From positions 1 to 40,504 of the forward strand of contig PLQW01000124.1 in the NCBI GenBank assembly GCA_003160215.1: 40,504 bases of DNA, read 5' to 3'. This document shows, in pieces, positions 33,009-40,091 of this stretch (position 1 is its first letter; every line of letters starts with the position of its first letter). The DNA comes from Acidobacteriaceae bacterium. Its GTDB lineage: Bacteria; Acidobacteriota; Terriglobia; Terriglobales; Acidobacteriaceae. The notes beneath the pieces are model-generated. The model was not told where the DNA came from and made no database searches. It saw only the letters and a list, made by a program, of their open reading frames with translations. Both the position numbers and the translations under genes were made by a program.

Positions 33009-33767
33009 TTACCGGCTGCGGAACTTGGACAGCAGCCGCAGGATCTCGAAGTAAAGCCAGATCAGCGTGATCATCAGCGCGAAGGCGCCGTACCACTCCA
33101 TGTATTTGGGAGCGCCCATCCGCGCACCGTTCTCGATCATATCGAAGTCGAGCACCAGGTTCAGCGCCGCGACGGCCACCACGATCAGGCTGAAACCGAT
33201 TCCAATCGGGCTCGAACCGTTGATCGCCGTGAAGTGCACGCCGAAAAATCCCAGGATGAATTGCAGGAGATAGAACACGGCGATGCCACCGGTGGCCGCC
33301 ACGATGCCGAGCCGCAGCCTTTCCGTCACCTTGATGAGGCCGGAACGGTAGGCGAGCAACATGACCAGCAGCGTGCCAAAGGTCAGCGAGACGGCTTGGA
33401 TGGCGATGCCGTGATAACGCGTCTCCAACATGGCGGATATTCCGCCCAGCACCAGGCCCTCCAGCAACGCGTAAATCGGCGCGGTGATCCCCGCCCACTC
33501 CTTCTTGAAGATGGTGACGATGGCGACGATGAAGCCGCCAATGCCGCCAATGGCGAGCGCCGGCCCCATTGCCTGCATGGCCTCTTCGGGAGGCGCATTG
33601 AAGAAGCGGTTCCAGGTCCACGCCGCCGTCGCGACGCAGCAGAGGAGCAGGATGCCCGTCTTGTTGACCGTGCCTGACACGGTCATGCTCTCGCCGAATG
33701 TGGCCTCCCCGGTGCGGAAAGCGTCAGAGCTTAACGCCGGGTTCGAGGTTCTCATCAATTGGGCCAT
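33009..33767 (-). CDS. Bax inhibitor-1/YccA-like membrane protein
   Basis: 252 residues with seven hydrophobic segments (ILLLCCVATAAWTW, IGGIGGFIVAIVTIF, GTLLVMLLAYRSGLI, IGIGFSLIVVAVAALNLVLD). The conserved end, VLDFDMIENG...WYGAFALMITLIWLYFEILRLL, is typical of the YccA/YetJ-type family, which forms pH-sensitive Ca2+-leak channels in some members. The N-terminus SNPALSSDAF is also common to this bacterial subfamily. The role here is not known. It is monocistronic by appearance. Confidence 0.93.
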   Translation of the reverse strand: MAQLMRTSNPALSSDAFRTGEATFGESMTVSGTVNKTGILLLCCVATAAWTWNRFFNAPPEEAMQAMGPALAIGGIGGFIVAIVTIFKKEWAGITAPIYALLEGLVLGGISAMLETRYHGIAIQAVSLTFGTLLVMLLAYRSGLIKVTERLRLGIVAATGGIAVFYLLQFILGFFGVHFTAINGSSPIGIGFSLIVVAVAALNLVLDFDMIENGARMGAPKYMEWYGAFALMITLIWLYFEILRLLSKFRSR

Positions 33768-33843
33768 GCGGAGTCTCCTAACTTTGATTAGCTTACCGAT
33801 TAGACGCGCTGGGCGCTACTTGGACTCGTTGGAACGGATTTTC

Positions 33844-33878
33844 GCTGTTCGCTATTGGCTCTTCGCTCTTCGCTTTTG
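33844..33878. repeat. Heptamer-repeat tract, GCTNTTC type
   Basis: GCTGTTC, GCTATTG, GCTCTTC, GCTCTTC, GCTTTTG in 7-bp register between the Bax-inhibitor gene and ruvB. Confidence 0.75.
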
Positions 33879-33910
33879 GTAAAAGGACTCACCCACTCTG
33901 TCGAAAATCA

Positions 33911-33990
33911 TTTACCACGGAGACACGGAGGGCACGGAGTTTCTGGTTTCTGTCAAGTTTTCTCCGCGATCTCCGTGCCTCCGTGGTTAA
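33911..33990. repeat. Imperfect inverted repeat, CCACGGAGACACGGAG type
   Basis: The left arm TTTACCACGGAGACACGGAG and the right arm ending CTCCGTGCCTCCGTGGTTAA are near-complements. It is one copy of a sequence type seen widely between bacterial genes. Confidence 0.75.
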
Positions 33991-34065
33991 TTTTCATTCC
34001 TAATGAGTGGGCCGCAGGCCAATGCAACACTCAGATGGAACTCTCTTGGCGAAGAGCGAGCAACC

Positions 34066-35118
34066 CTAGAACAACGTTTCCTGCCCAGTCGCATTCGTTC
34101 TGGGCCGCTTGATTCCGAAGTGTTCGTACGCAAGATGCGTCGCGACGCGGCCGCGCGGCGTCCGATCTAGGAAGCCGATCTGGATGAGGAATGGCTCGTA
34201 GATTTCCTCGATCGCGTCCGGTTCTTCGGCGAGCGACGCCGCCAGCGTGTTCACGCCCACCGGCCCGCCCTGATATTTCTCGATGATGGTCAGCAGCAGC
34301 TTGCGGTCGATCTCGTCGAAGCCGTGGCGATCGACCTCGAGCATTGTTAGTGCGGCTTGCGCGGTGGGCTTGTCGATCTTCCCCGTCCCGCGCACCTGGG
34401 CGTAGTCGCGCACCCGGCGTAGCAGGCGGTTGGCGATGCGCGGTGTGCCGCGGCAACGGGTGGCAATCTCGACGGCGCCAGCCTCGTCGATCTCAACGCC
34501 GAGAATTTCCGCCGAGCGTTGCAGGATGATCTTCAGGTCCCCGTGGGTGTAGAACTCCAGCCGCAGCACGATGCCGAAGCGCGAGCGCAGTGGCGCCGAC
34601 AGCAGTCCCGCGCGCGTGGTTGCCCCGATGAAAGTGAATGGCCGCACCTCGATGGTGTGGGTGCGCGCCGACGGCCCCTGTCCGATGATGATGTCGAGCT
34701 TGTAGTCCTCCAGCGCCGAGTAGAGCAGCTCTTCCAGCGCGGGTTGCAGGCGATGGACTTCGTCGATGAACAGCACCTGCTTCTCGCGCAGGTTGGTGAG
34801 GATGGCCGTCAGGTCGCCCTTGATTTGCAGCGTCGGGCCCGACGTCTGTTGGAACGCCGCGTCCATTTCGTTGGCGATGATGTTGGCCAGGGTCGTCTTG
34901 CCCAGCCCCGGCGGCCCGTAGACCAACACGTGGTCGAGCGGCTCGCCACGCGCGCGCGCCGCCTGGATGGCAACCTCGAGGTTGTCCTTGACTTTGTTCT
35001 GTCCGATGAACTCGCGCAGCCGCTGCGGACGCAGCTTCAGCTCGAAGGACGAGTCGTCGTCCACCGGCACGGCCGAGACGATGCGGTCGGGATGCTCTTT
35101 GTTCGGGGGCAAAACCAC
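34066..35118 (-). CDS. ruvB: Holliday junction branch migration ATPase RuvB
   Basis: About 350 residues. Walker A is [18 protein letters not shown], Walker B is [10 protein letters not shown], and sensor 1 lies in [20 protein letters not shown]. The C-terminal winged helix ends [21 protein letters not shown]. It drives branch migration with RuvA. The frame continues to a TTG at 35157, but the GTG at 35118 gives the usual distance to [12 protein letters not shown] and has a plausible promoter immediately before it. ruvA and ruvC are not adjacent. Confidence 0.96.
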   Translation of the reverse strand: MVLPPNKEHPDRIVSAVPVDDDSSFELKLRPQRLREFIGQNKVKDNLEVAIQAARARGEPLDHVLVYGPPGLGKTTLANIIANEMDAAFQQTSGPTLQIKGDLTAILTNLREKQVLFIDEVHRLQPALEELLYSALEDYKLDIIIGQGPSARTHTIEVRPFTFIGATTRAGLLSAPLRSRFGIVLRLEFYTHGDLKIILQRSAEILGVEIDEAGAVEIATRCRGTPRIANRLLRRVRDYAQVRGTGKIDKPTAQAALTMLEVDRHGFDEIDRKLLLTIIEKYQGGPVGVNTLAASLAEEPDAIEEIYEPFLIQIGFLDRTPRGRVATHLAYEHFGIKRPRTNATGQETLF

Positions 35119-35157
35119 GATGGGGCGATAGTAAAGCGAATGTGGGGGAAGGCGCAA
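35119..35157 (-). promoter_or_regulatory. Candidate ruvB promoter
   Basis: On the minus strand TTGCGC (35157-35152), 18 bases and TACTAT (35133-35128) precede the GTG at 35118. The expected start of transcription would leave a leader of only a few bases. It is incompatible with translation from the TTG at 35157. Confidence 0.4.
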
Positions 35158-35178
35158 TGAGTTTTGCCAAAGTCGCTG

Positions 35179-36156
35179 TCACGGTGAGCTGATGCCAACC
35201 AAGCGCAACAGCTTCGGCAGGAGGATGGCGGTTAGCAGATATCCGGGAATCGTAATCCAAAGAATAATGATCCACCGCTTCCACCGCTCCAGCGTTCGTT
35301 TCCCAGCCCATATGCCAATAACGGTATCTGGACAAAAACTCATTGATGTGAGGACAACAAACCCCAAGATGAGCCAACCGTAGAACTGCGGACCCGGCCG
35401 GTAAAATAACTTGCGAGCCGGATCGTAGTCTGAGGAGAGTGCCAGGATCAGCCTGAGCGCTTCAACCTGGTCCGTAGGTTTAAGGCCTTTGTCTAAGAGG
35501 GTATGAGCCTGATGGCGAAAATCTCCCTTGTACAGCTCCGTCGAGGCTCCCATCCAAAATATTAGGAAAATGAACAGCCAAAAAAAGGCGGCAGTCCCGA
35601 ACCCGGGTTGAAATTTTAACCATTTTTGCTGCCAGGGTGGTGGCCCGTACTCTAGAGCCCAATTCCTAAGTGCCCCAAAGAGTTCTTGCGCGGATGAGTC
35701 ATCTTGCGGACTGACGTTGATTTGTAAGGCCGGTTGGAACCCGTATCTTCCTGGCAGTGCGATCTCTGCTTCAACCTTGCCAACTTTCAAGGAATAGGTC
35801 ATGGACACAGCAGTCTCGTCCGTACCGACGGGATGTTTGATCGCCTCCCCGAGGGTTGGAGCCTTCACCGTTCTCCCGCCTCTGAGAAACAGAACCGCGT
35901 TACTCCATGAGACGTCATAAGAGCCCCTGTAATGCTCGACGAACCAGCGAACGCCACTTTCTAACTCTTCGGGTTTCGTGTCGGGGCGGGCATCTTCTTG
36001 GGCGCGGCGTCGAGCAAATGATTCCAGTTCGGCTTTCGCATGTTCTTGCAACGCAGGGCGCTGGTCGGAAAAAATCTCATCCAGAACCTCAAGAGCCGCC
36101 TGATCGAGCAGCCATGGACCTCGAATTGTCAAAGCAGTCGGGTAAGAAATTGCCAT
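35179..36156 (-). CDS. Unknown membrane protein with cytoplasmic or exported N-terminal domain
   Basis: 325 residues. The first 190 are soluble and mixed alpha/beta, with charged helices (AKAELESFARRRAQEDARPD) and no motif I recognise. Three hydrophobic segments follow: FFWLFIFLIFWMGA near 200, YGWLILGFVVLTSMSF near 265 and WIIILWITIPGYLLTAILLP near 300. The ATG at 36156 is the plausible start. Its codon use is less GC-biased than that of its neighbours and the ORF stands alone, so it may be recently acquired. No function can be given. Confidence 0.75.
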   Translation of the reverse strand: MAISYPTALTIRGPWLLDQAALEVLDEIFSDQRPALQEHAKAELESFARRRAQEDARPDTKPEELESGVRWFVEHYRGSYDVSWSNAVLFLRGGRTVKAPTLGEAIKHPVGTDETAVSMTYSLKVGKVEAEIALPGRYGFQPALQINVSPQDDSSAQELFGALRNWALEYGPPPWQQKWLKFQPGFGTAAFFWLFIFLIFWMGASTELYKGDFRHQAHTLLDKGLKPTDQVEALRLILALSSDYDPARKLFYRPGPQFYGWLILGFVVLTSMSFCPDTVIGIWAGKRTLERWKRWIIILWITIPGYLLTAILLPKLLRLVGISSP

Positions 36157-36295
36157 TGTGTGATCCTGTGGCGCGCGCCGCCCACAAACCTAGAACGCTC
36201 CTTGATGAGTATTACTTGCAATAATAACGCCGGCGGGAAGGCTTCAAACTCGAAATCAGTGAAGCCCTCAACTCGCCGCATAGCGCGGACTCGTG

Positions 36296-36407
36296 CAGTA
36301 TGACAGACCTGTGGTGACCCCTTCGCACTGACAACTGCCGCGGGCGAGTTTGTGATTCACAGGTCGCTATCATGAAGAACCTCTGCATCCTGCTCTCCGG
36401 GCGCGGC
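36296..36407 (+). pseudogene. Truncated duplicate of the purN promoter and first codons
   Basis: It aligns with 36672-36781 over about 110 bases: same CTGACA box, same 17-base spacer, TGTGAT in place of TATGAT, then ATG at 36372 encoding MKNLCILLSGRG against MKNLGILLSGRG in purN. After that the reading frame departs (LTALASCRVDR) and no PurN sequence remains. It is a relic of a local duplication or of an insertion between the two copies. Confidence 0.75.
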
Positions 36408-36514
36408 CTTACTGCTTTAGCAAGCTGCCGCGTCGATCGTTGCGTAACCGTGTGCCCTTGGGCGAGCGCGACGTGGCCGCAGTTGTGTCGATAGCGGACG
36501 GGAGCCGCACTGGA

Positions 36515-36607
36515 TCACGCTTCGGGGAGTTCGAGTTCAACACCGCCGAACGGCGCGAATCGCTGTCGGATGGATTCTGCCAAGGTTTTCTTCTTCGCCT
36601 TTGCCAT
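36515..36607 (-). CDS. Possible 30-residue peptide or gene remnant
   Basis: ATG at 36607 encodes MAKAKKKTLAESIRQRFAPF followed by GGVELELPEA and a stop. The composition is protein-like and resembles the N-terminus of small antitoxin-type proteins. A one-base shift near the end would extend it (KRDPVRLPSAIDTT). It lies between the two copies of the purN start. This is weak evidence; it may be a relic. Confidence 0.3.
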   Translation of the reverse strand: MAKAKKKTLAESIRQRFAPFGGVELELPEA

Positions 36608-36704
36608 CTCTTGAATCCTAACACTGCTGATGGAAAGTGTTTTGCGGATATAGGGGTCCTTCGACTACGCTCAGGATGACAAACGTGTGGTAACAGCAAC
36701 CACG

Positions 36705-36733
36705 CTGACAACTGCGGCGGGCGAGTTTATGAT
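36705..36733 (+). promoter_or_regulatory. purN promoter
   Basis: CTGACA (36705-36710), exactly 17 bases, then TATGAT (36728-36733). Transcription should start near 36740, leaving a leader of about six bases and no Shine-Dalgarno site before the ATG at 36746. Confidence 0.65.
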
Positions 36734-36745
36734 TCGCTTGTCACC

Positions 36746-37357
36746 ATGAAGAACCTCGGCATACTGCTTTCCGGGCGCGGCTCGAACTTTGAGGCCATCG
36801 CCGACAACGTCGCCTCGGGCAAGCTCGACGCGAACATTGCAGCCGTCATCTCCAACCGGGCGGACGCGGGGGGAATCGAGGCTGCCAGACGGCGCGGCCT
36901 GAAGGCGCTGGTGATACCGTCGAAGGGCAAGCCACGCGAGCAGCACGACCGCGAGGTGGTGGCCGCGCTGCTCGAACACCGGGTCGATCTGGTTTGCCTC
37001 GCTGGATACATGCGCCTGCTGTCGCCGTGGTTCGTGCAGCAGTTTCCCAACCGCATCCTCAACATTCATCCGGCGCTGCTGCCGGCGTTTCCCGGACTGG
37101 AGGCCCAGAAGCAGGCTTTCGACTACGGCGTGAAGGTCTCGGGCTGCACCGTGCACTTCGTGGACGCGGACCTCGACCATGGCGCCATCCTGGTGCAGAA
37201 GGTGGTGCCTGTGCTCGACAGCGATGACCATCACACGTTGGCCGCGCGCATCCTGGAGCAGGAGCACATCGCGTACAGCGAGGCAATCCGCATGGTGCTG
37301 GAGGGGAAGTACAGGATCGAGGGGCGGAGAGTTGTGATGAAACCGCAAGAGCGTTGA
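36746..37357 (+). CDS. purN: Phosphoribosylglycinamide formyltransferase
   Basis: 203 residues. The glycine-rich N-terminus ILLSGRGSNFEAI binds the phosphate of GAR. The catalytic trio Asn106, His108 (NIHPALLPAF) and Asp144 (VDADLDHGAIL) is intact and at the same numbers as in the E. coli enzyme. It transfers a formyl group from 10-formyl-THF to GAR in purine synthesis. It stands apart from other pur genes here. The ATG at 36746 has a near-leaderless promoter. Confidence 0.96.
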   Translation: MKNLGILLSGRGSNFEAIADNVASGKLDANIAAVISNRADAGGIEAARRRGLKALVIPSKGKPREQHDREVVAALLEHRVDLVCLAGYMRLLSPWFVQQFPNRILNIHPALLPAFPGLEAQKQAFDYGVKVSGCTVHFVDADLDHGAILVQKVVPVLDSDDHHTLAARILEQEHIAYSEAIRMVLEGKYRIEGRRVVMKPQER

Positions 37358-37370
37358 TCAGCCGCACGCA

Positions 37371-37425
37371 AGGAAAGCAGGTCCCTCGACTCGGACTAAA
37401 GTCCTCGCTCGTGATGACAATGCAA
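37371..37425. repeat. Remnant of the CTCGCTTCGCTCGT repeat family
   Basis: AGCAGGTCCCTCGACTCGGA, a GGACTAAAGTCC hairpin and CTCGCTCGTGATGACAAT correspond to the right half of the fuller copies. It begins 13 bases after the purN stop. Confidence 0.6.
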
Positions 37426-37447
37426 AGAAGAAATGCTGTGACCAGGT

Positions 37448-37479
37448 TAAAATGACCATGGTCATTTGGAGGTGACCAT
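37448..37479 (+). promoter_or_regulatory. Operator and -10 region of the second vapBC-type module
   Basis: An 18-bp perfect palindrome AAATGACCATGGTCATTT (37450-37467) overlaps a TAAAAT box (37448-37453). A further half site TGACCAT (37473-37479) touches the start codon. GGAGGTG is the ribosome site, seven bases before the ATG. No clear -35 was seen. Confidence 0.6.
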
Positions 37480-37785
37480 ATGCCGTCCAAGACGTCCATC
37501 AAGAGAAAATCCGCGGTCAGCGTGACCCCGCGTAACGGCATGAGGCAGATGGCGGCCGGCGAGTTCAAGGCCAAGTGTCTGGAAGCAATGGCCGAAGTAG
37601 CCAAAACCGGTGAACCGTTGCTGGTAACTAAGCGAGGGGAACCATTCGTCGAGGTGGGACCACCGCACCATGCGAAAAAGGGGAAGAAGGACACCTTTAT
37701 TGGCAGGCTGGAAGGTAAATACGAGATATGCGGCGACCTTCTCGAACCGGTTTTTCCCCTCGAAGATTACGATATGCTGAAATGA
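37480..37785 (+). CDS. Phd/YefM-type antitoxin with basic N-terminal extension
   Basis: 101 residues. After a basic stretch of about 23 residues (KTSIKRKSAVSVTPRNG), the sequence MAAGEFKAKCLEAMAEVAKT and PLLVTKRGEPFVEVGP is the Phd/YefM fold. The tail (FIGRLEGKYEICGDLLEPVF) is the VapC-binding part of this subfamily. It should neutralise the PIN toxin and bind the TGACCA palindrome. Its TGA overlaps the toxin ATG. Confidence 0.9.
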   Translation: MPSKTSIKRKSAVSVTPRNGMRQMAAGEFKAKCLEAMAEVAKTGEPLLVTKRGEPFVEVGPPHHAKKGKKDTFIGRLEGKYEICGDLLEPVFPLEDYDMLK

Positions 37786-38171
37786 TTCTTCTCGATACCC
37801 ACGTTTTGGTCTGGTCGCAGCTCGACCGTCGCAGACTGACGAAGGCAGCTTTATCCGCGATGCGGCGCGCAGAGCGAACGGACGGTCTGGCGATCTCTGC
37901 AATCAGTCTGGTTGAACTGGCGAGTTTGCTCTACCGCGGCCGGGTGAGTCACAGTGGCAGTATCGAGACGACAATTCGTGAGTACATCGGCGACGTCATC
38001 ATCAAACCCGTCACTCTCGACATCGCAGTGCTCACGGCGCATTTCCCACCCGACTTTCCTTCCGACCCGATGGACCGCATTATCGCCGCGACAGCACGCG
38101 CCGAAGGCGTGCCGCTGGTCACGGCAGACGAACGAATCCGGAAATGCCCGCTGGTGAAAACGATATGGTAA
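37782..38171 (+). CDS. vapC: PIN-domain toxin, VapC family
   Basis: 129 residues. PIN acidic residues: Asp5 (ILLDTHVLVW), Glu45 (AISLVELASLL), Asp98 (SDPMDRIIAATA) and Asp116 (LVTADERI). It appears intact. The start overlaps the antitoxin stop (ATGA). Its sequence differs widely from the other VapC in this window, so the two modules are not recent duplicates. Confidence 0.93.
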   Translation: MILLDTHVLVWSQLDRRRLTKAALSAMRRAERTDGLAISAISLVELASLLYRGRVSHSGSIETTIREYIGDVIIKPVTLDIAVLTAHFPPDFPSDPMDRIIAATARAEGVPLVTADERIRKCPLVKTIW

Positions 38172-38185
38172 GTGAGCGCCGCTAC

Positions 38186-38731
38186 CTACATCTCGTAGTG
38201 CAGCAGCGAGAACACGTCGTAGCCCTTTAGCTTGTCGCGGCCTTTGAGGCCGTCCAGTTCGACCACGAAACCCAGACCACAGATTTCGGCGCCCAGCGAC
38301 TTCGCCATCTCGGCGGTGGCTCTGGCGGTGCCACCCGTTGCCAGCAAATCGTCGCAGATGACGATGCGCTGGCCCGGCTCGATCGAATCCTTGTGGACCT
38401 CCAGCGTATCGTGGCCGTACTCAAGTTCATACTTCCACTGCAGGACTTCGGCCGGCAGCTTCTTCGGCTTGCGCACCGGAACGAAGCCCGCGTTCAGGCG
38501 GTACGCCAGCGCCGGCCCGAAGATGAATCCGCGCGCCTCGATGCCCATAACCAAGTCAATATGCTTGTCGATGTAATGCTCCGTGAGCGCATCGATGAGG
38601 CGGGCAAAGCCGAGTTGGTCCTTGAGCAGTGTGGTGATGTCGTAGAAGAGGATGCCGGGTTTGGGGAAGTCGGGAACTTCGCGAATCAGCTTCTTGAGGT
38701 CGTCGCAATTGTGCGACTTGTGCGGCTGCAT
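38186..38731 (-). CDS. apt: Adenine phosphoribosyltransferase
   Basis: 181 residues, the usual length. [20 protein letters not shown] is the typical N-terminus, and [13 protein letters not shown] (near 124-135) binds [20 protein letters not shown] and [10 protein letters not shown] complete the active site. It salvages adenine to AMP with PRPP. It follows acyP by three bases, so the two form an operon. Confidence 0.97.
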   Translation of the reverse strand: MQPHKSHNCDDLKKLIREVPDFPKPGILFYDITTLLKDQLGFARLIDALTEHYIDKHIDLVMGIEARGFIFGPALAYRLNAGFVPVRKPKKLPAEVLQWKYELEYGHDTLEVHKDSIEPGQRIVICDDLLATGGTARATAEMAKSLGAEICGLGFVVELDGLKGRDKLKGYDVFSLLHYEM

Positions 38732-38734
38732 GGG

Positions 38735-39019
38735 TTACCAGACTCCTTCGATACGGAACGATGGCGCTTGCAACAGCGGCGCGGCGGATTCGCTGACGTG
38801 GTCAACCCGCGAGGCGCGCGGGCCCTCTTGCAAACTGGCCCGCAAAGCGCTGTGCTGCCCGCGCGTGCCGGTTGCCATCACTTCCACCTCGCTATCTTCG
38901 CGGTTGCGCACCCATCCGGTGACGCCGATCCGCGCCGCTTCGCGTTCTACGAACCAGCGGAAGCCGACGCCCTGAACGCGTCCGGAGATGACGTAGCGGC
39001 GGGTTTGCAAGTCAGCCAT
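38735..39019 (-). CDS. acyP: Acylphosphatase
   Basis: 94 residues from the ATG at 39019; the frame extends to 39046 but into DNA next to the repeat tract. RVQGVGFRWFVE holds the phosphate-binding loop and catalytic Arg21, and GWVRNREDSEVEV the catalytic Asn39. It hydrolyses acyl phosphates. Its partner apt follows after three bases. Confidence 0.94.
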   Translation of the reverse strand: MADLQTRRYVISGRVQGVGFRWFVEREAARIGVTGWVRNREDSEVEVMATGTRGQHSALRASLQEGPRASRVDHVSESAAPLLQAPSFRIEGVW

Positions 39020-39027
39020 CAGCGGGA

Positions 39028-39069
39028 AGCAACTAGCAATTAGCAATTAGCAACTAGCAATTAGTAAGG
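39028..39069. repeat. Heptamer-repeat tract upstream of acyP
   Basis: AGCAACT, AGCAATT, AGCAATT, AGCAACT, AGCAATT, AGTAAGG in strict register, eight bases from the acyP start. It must overlap the acyP 5' leader or promoter. Confidence 0.85.
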
Positions 39070-39174
39070 CAACAACTTATCGATGAGCGGCGGCAATTGT
39101 CCGCTTTACTGCGAAGAGCGATTGTAATTGATTTTGGAGCGAACGCGCCCGAGAGTTTTCCTTACTAAAGGAAA

Positions 39175-39202
39175 CGCGGCTCCGGGATGTACCAGAACCG
39201 CG
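39175..39202 (-). terminator. Terminator candidate after the SYLF gene
   Basis: On the minus strand the arms CGCGGTTCTGG and CCGGAGCCGCG (allowing G-U pairs) are followed by TTTCCTTT. It lies 37 bases past the stop at 39239. Confidence 0.55.
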
Positions 39203-39238
39203 TGTCGACCAATTACGGTAACTATTCTCAGCAGTGCC

Positions 39239-39925
39239 TTACATGTGCTTGGGTGACATTTTGTTGAGCAAGTTCACCAGCGACTTGCCGGCCGGAGGCG
39301 TCTTTACCGCCTTCTCCAGGATGATCTGTTTGGCGCTTAGCTCTTTTCCGTAAAGGTTCTTGTTGGCATCGTCATCGGAACGCAGAGTCGAGCCTGCCAG
39401 CGAAATTCCGGCAAAAAGTCCTTTATTGCGCGACCACGACAGAATCTCAGCGTTCATGACGATGTCGGTCTCCGCGGAAGTGGTGCGGCCTACGGGGCCG
39501 GCCGCCACCGAGGCGTCGCCGCCAAGTTTTACTTTGCTGGTCATTACAGATTTCGCGCCCTTCTCATTCATCACCAGCAGCACGAAGTCGGTAGCCTGAC
39601 CTCCGATCTGCAAGCCAAAGCTGCCGCCTTCGATAGCGTAAAACGCCGGGGCACTCCATGGGCCGCGAAAGTCCGGGCCCGAGCGACAGGTCATGACACC
39701 GCGGCCATAGCTGGCCCCCACTATGAAGGCCGCCTTCTTCACCGACGGAACGACAATTACGCACTCCGACTTGTTCAGCAGATCGCGCGGGATACCCTTA
39801 TCGGGCATGCCGACGACCGCCTTCAAAACCGAGTAAGACTCGTGGAGCCTCTCCGTTTCCTTCTGCTGGGCAAACGCAGGAAGGGCGAAGCACATGCACA
39901 GTGCAACAGCAAGGAATTTTTTCAT
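39239..39925 (-). CDS. Secreted SYLF-domain (Ysc84-like) lipid-binding protein
   Basis: 228 residues from the ATG at 39925, preceded by GAGGGGAGAG; the longer open frame has no support. The signal peptide MKKFLAVALCMCFALPAFAQ ends at residue 20. The mature part matches the SYLF domain (IPRDLLNKSECVIVVPSVKK, FIVGASYGRGVMTCR, FGLQIGGQATDFVLLVMNEK, LGGDASVAAGPVGR). In eukaryotes SYLF proteins bind phosphoinositides; bacterial ones are periplasmic and of unknown role. It appears monocistronic. Confidence 0.92.
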   Translation of the reverse strand: MKKFLAVALCMCFALPAFAQQKETERLHESYSVLKAVVGMPDKGIPRDLLNKSECVIVVPSVKKAAFIVGASYGRGVMTCRSGPDFRGPWSAPAFYAIEGGSFGLQIGGQATDFVLLVMNEKGAKSVMTSKVKLGGDASVAAGPVGRTTSAETDIVMNAEILSWSRNKGLFAGISLAGSTLRSDDDANKNLYGKELSAKQIILEKAVKTPPAGKSLVNLLNKMSPKHM

Positions 39926-40091
39926 GGTTTCTCTCCCCTCAAGCAGGATTTCTTGGACGAAAATGAACTGCAGACCCTTACTACTCGGGCGCCGGCAATC
40001 GGCGCACTCGTTAAGGATAACAATCACAACGACGCAGTCCACGATAAAACGGCGCGTTCCTGCACGACGGTAACCGACCGTGATACCGCGA

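Larger units (their letters stand above)
36157..36745. other. 589-bp region between the unknown membrane gene and purN
   Basis: It holds a broken copy of the purN promoter and start (36296-36407), a possible 30-codon minus-strand ORF (36515-36607), a fragment of the CTCGCT-family repeat (about 36655-36682) and the working purN promoter (36705-36733). The first 130 bases show nothing. Confidence 0.6.

Noticed and set aside
28733-39069. Heptamer tracts as CRISPR arrays
   Set aside because: The units are 7 bases without unique spacers, the tracts are under 110 bases, and no cas genes are present.
39926-40091. Riboswitch or RNA gene between the SYLF gene and efp
   Set aside because: Only a short GGCGCCGG-type hairpin is visible; nothing matches a known RNA.
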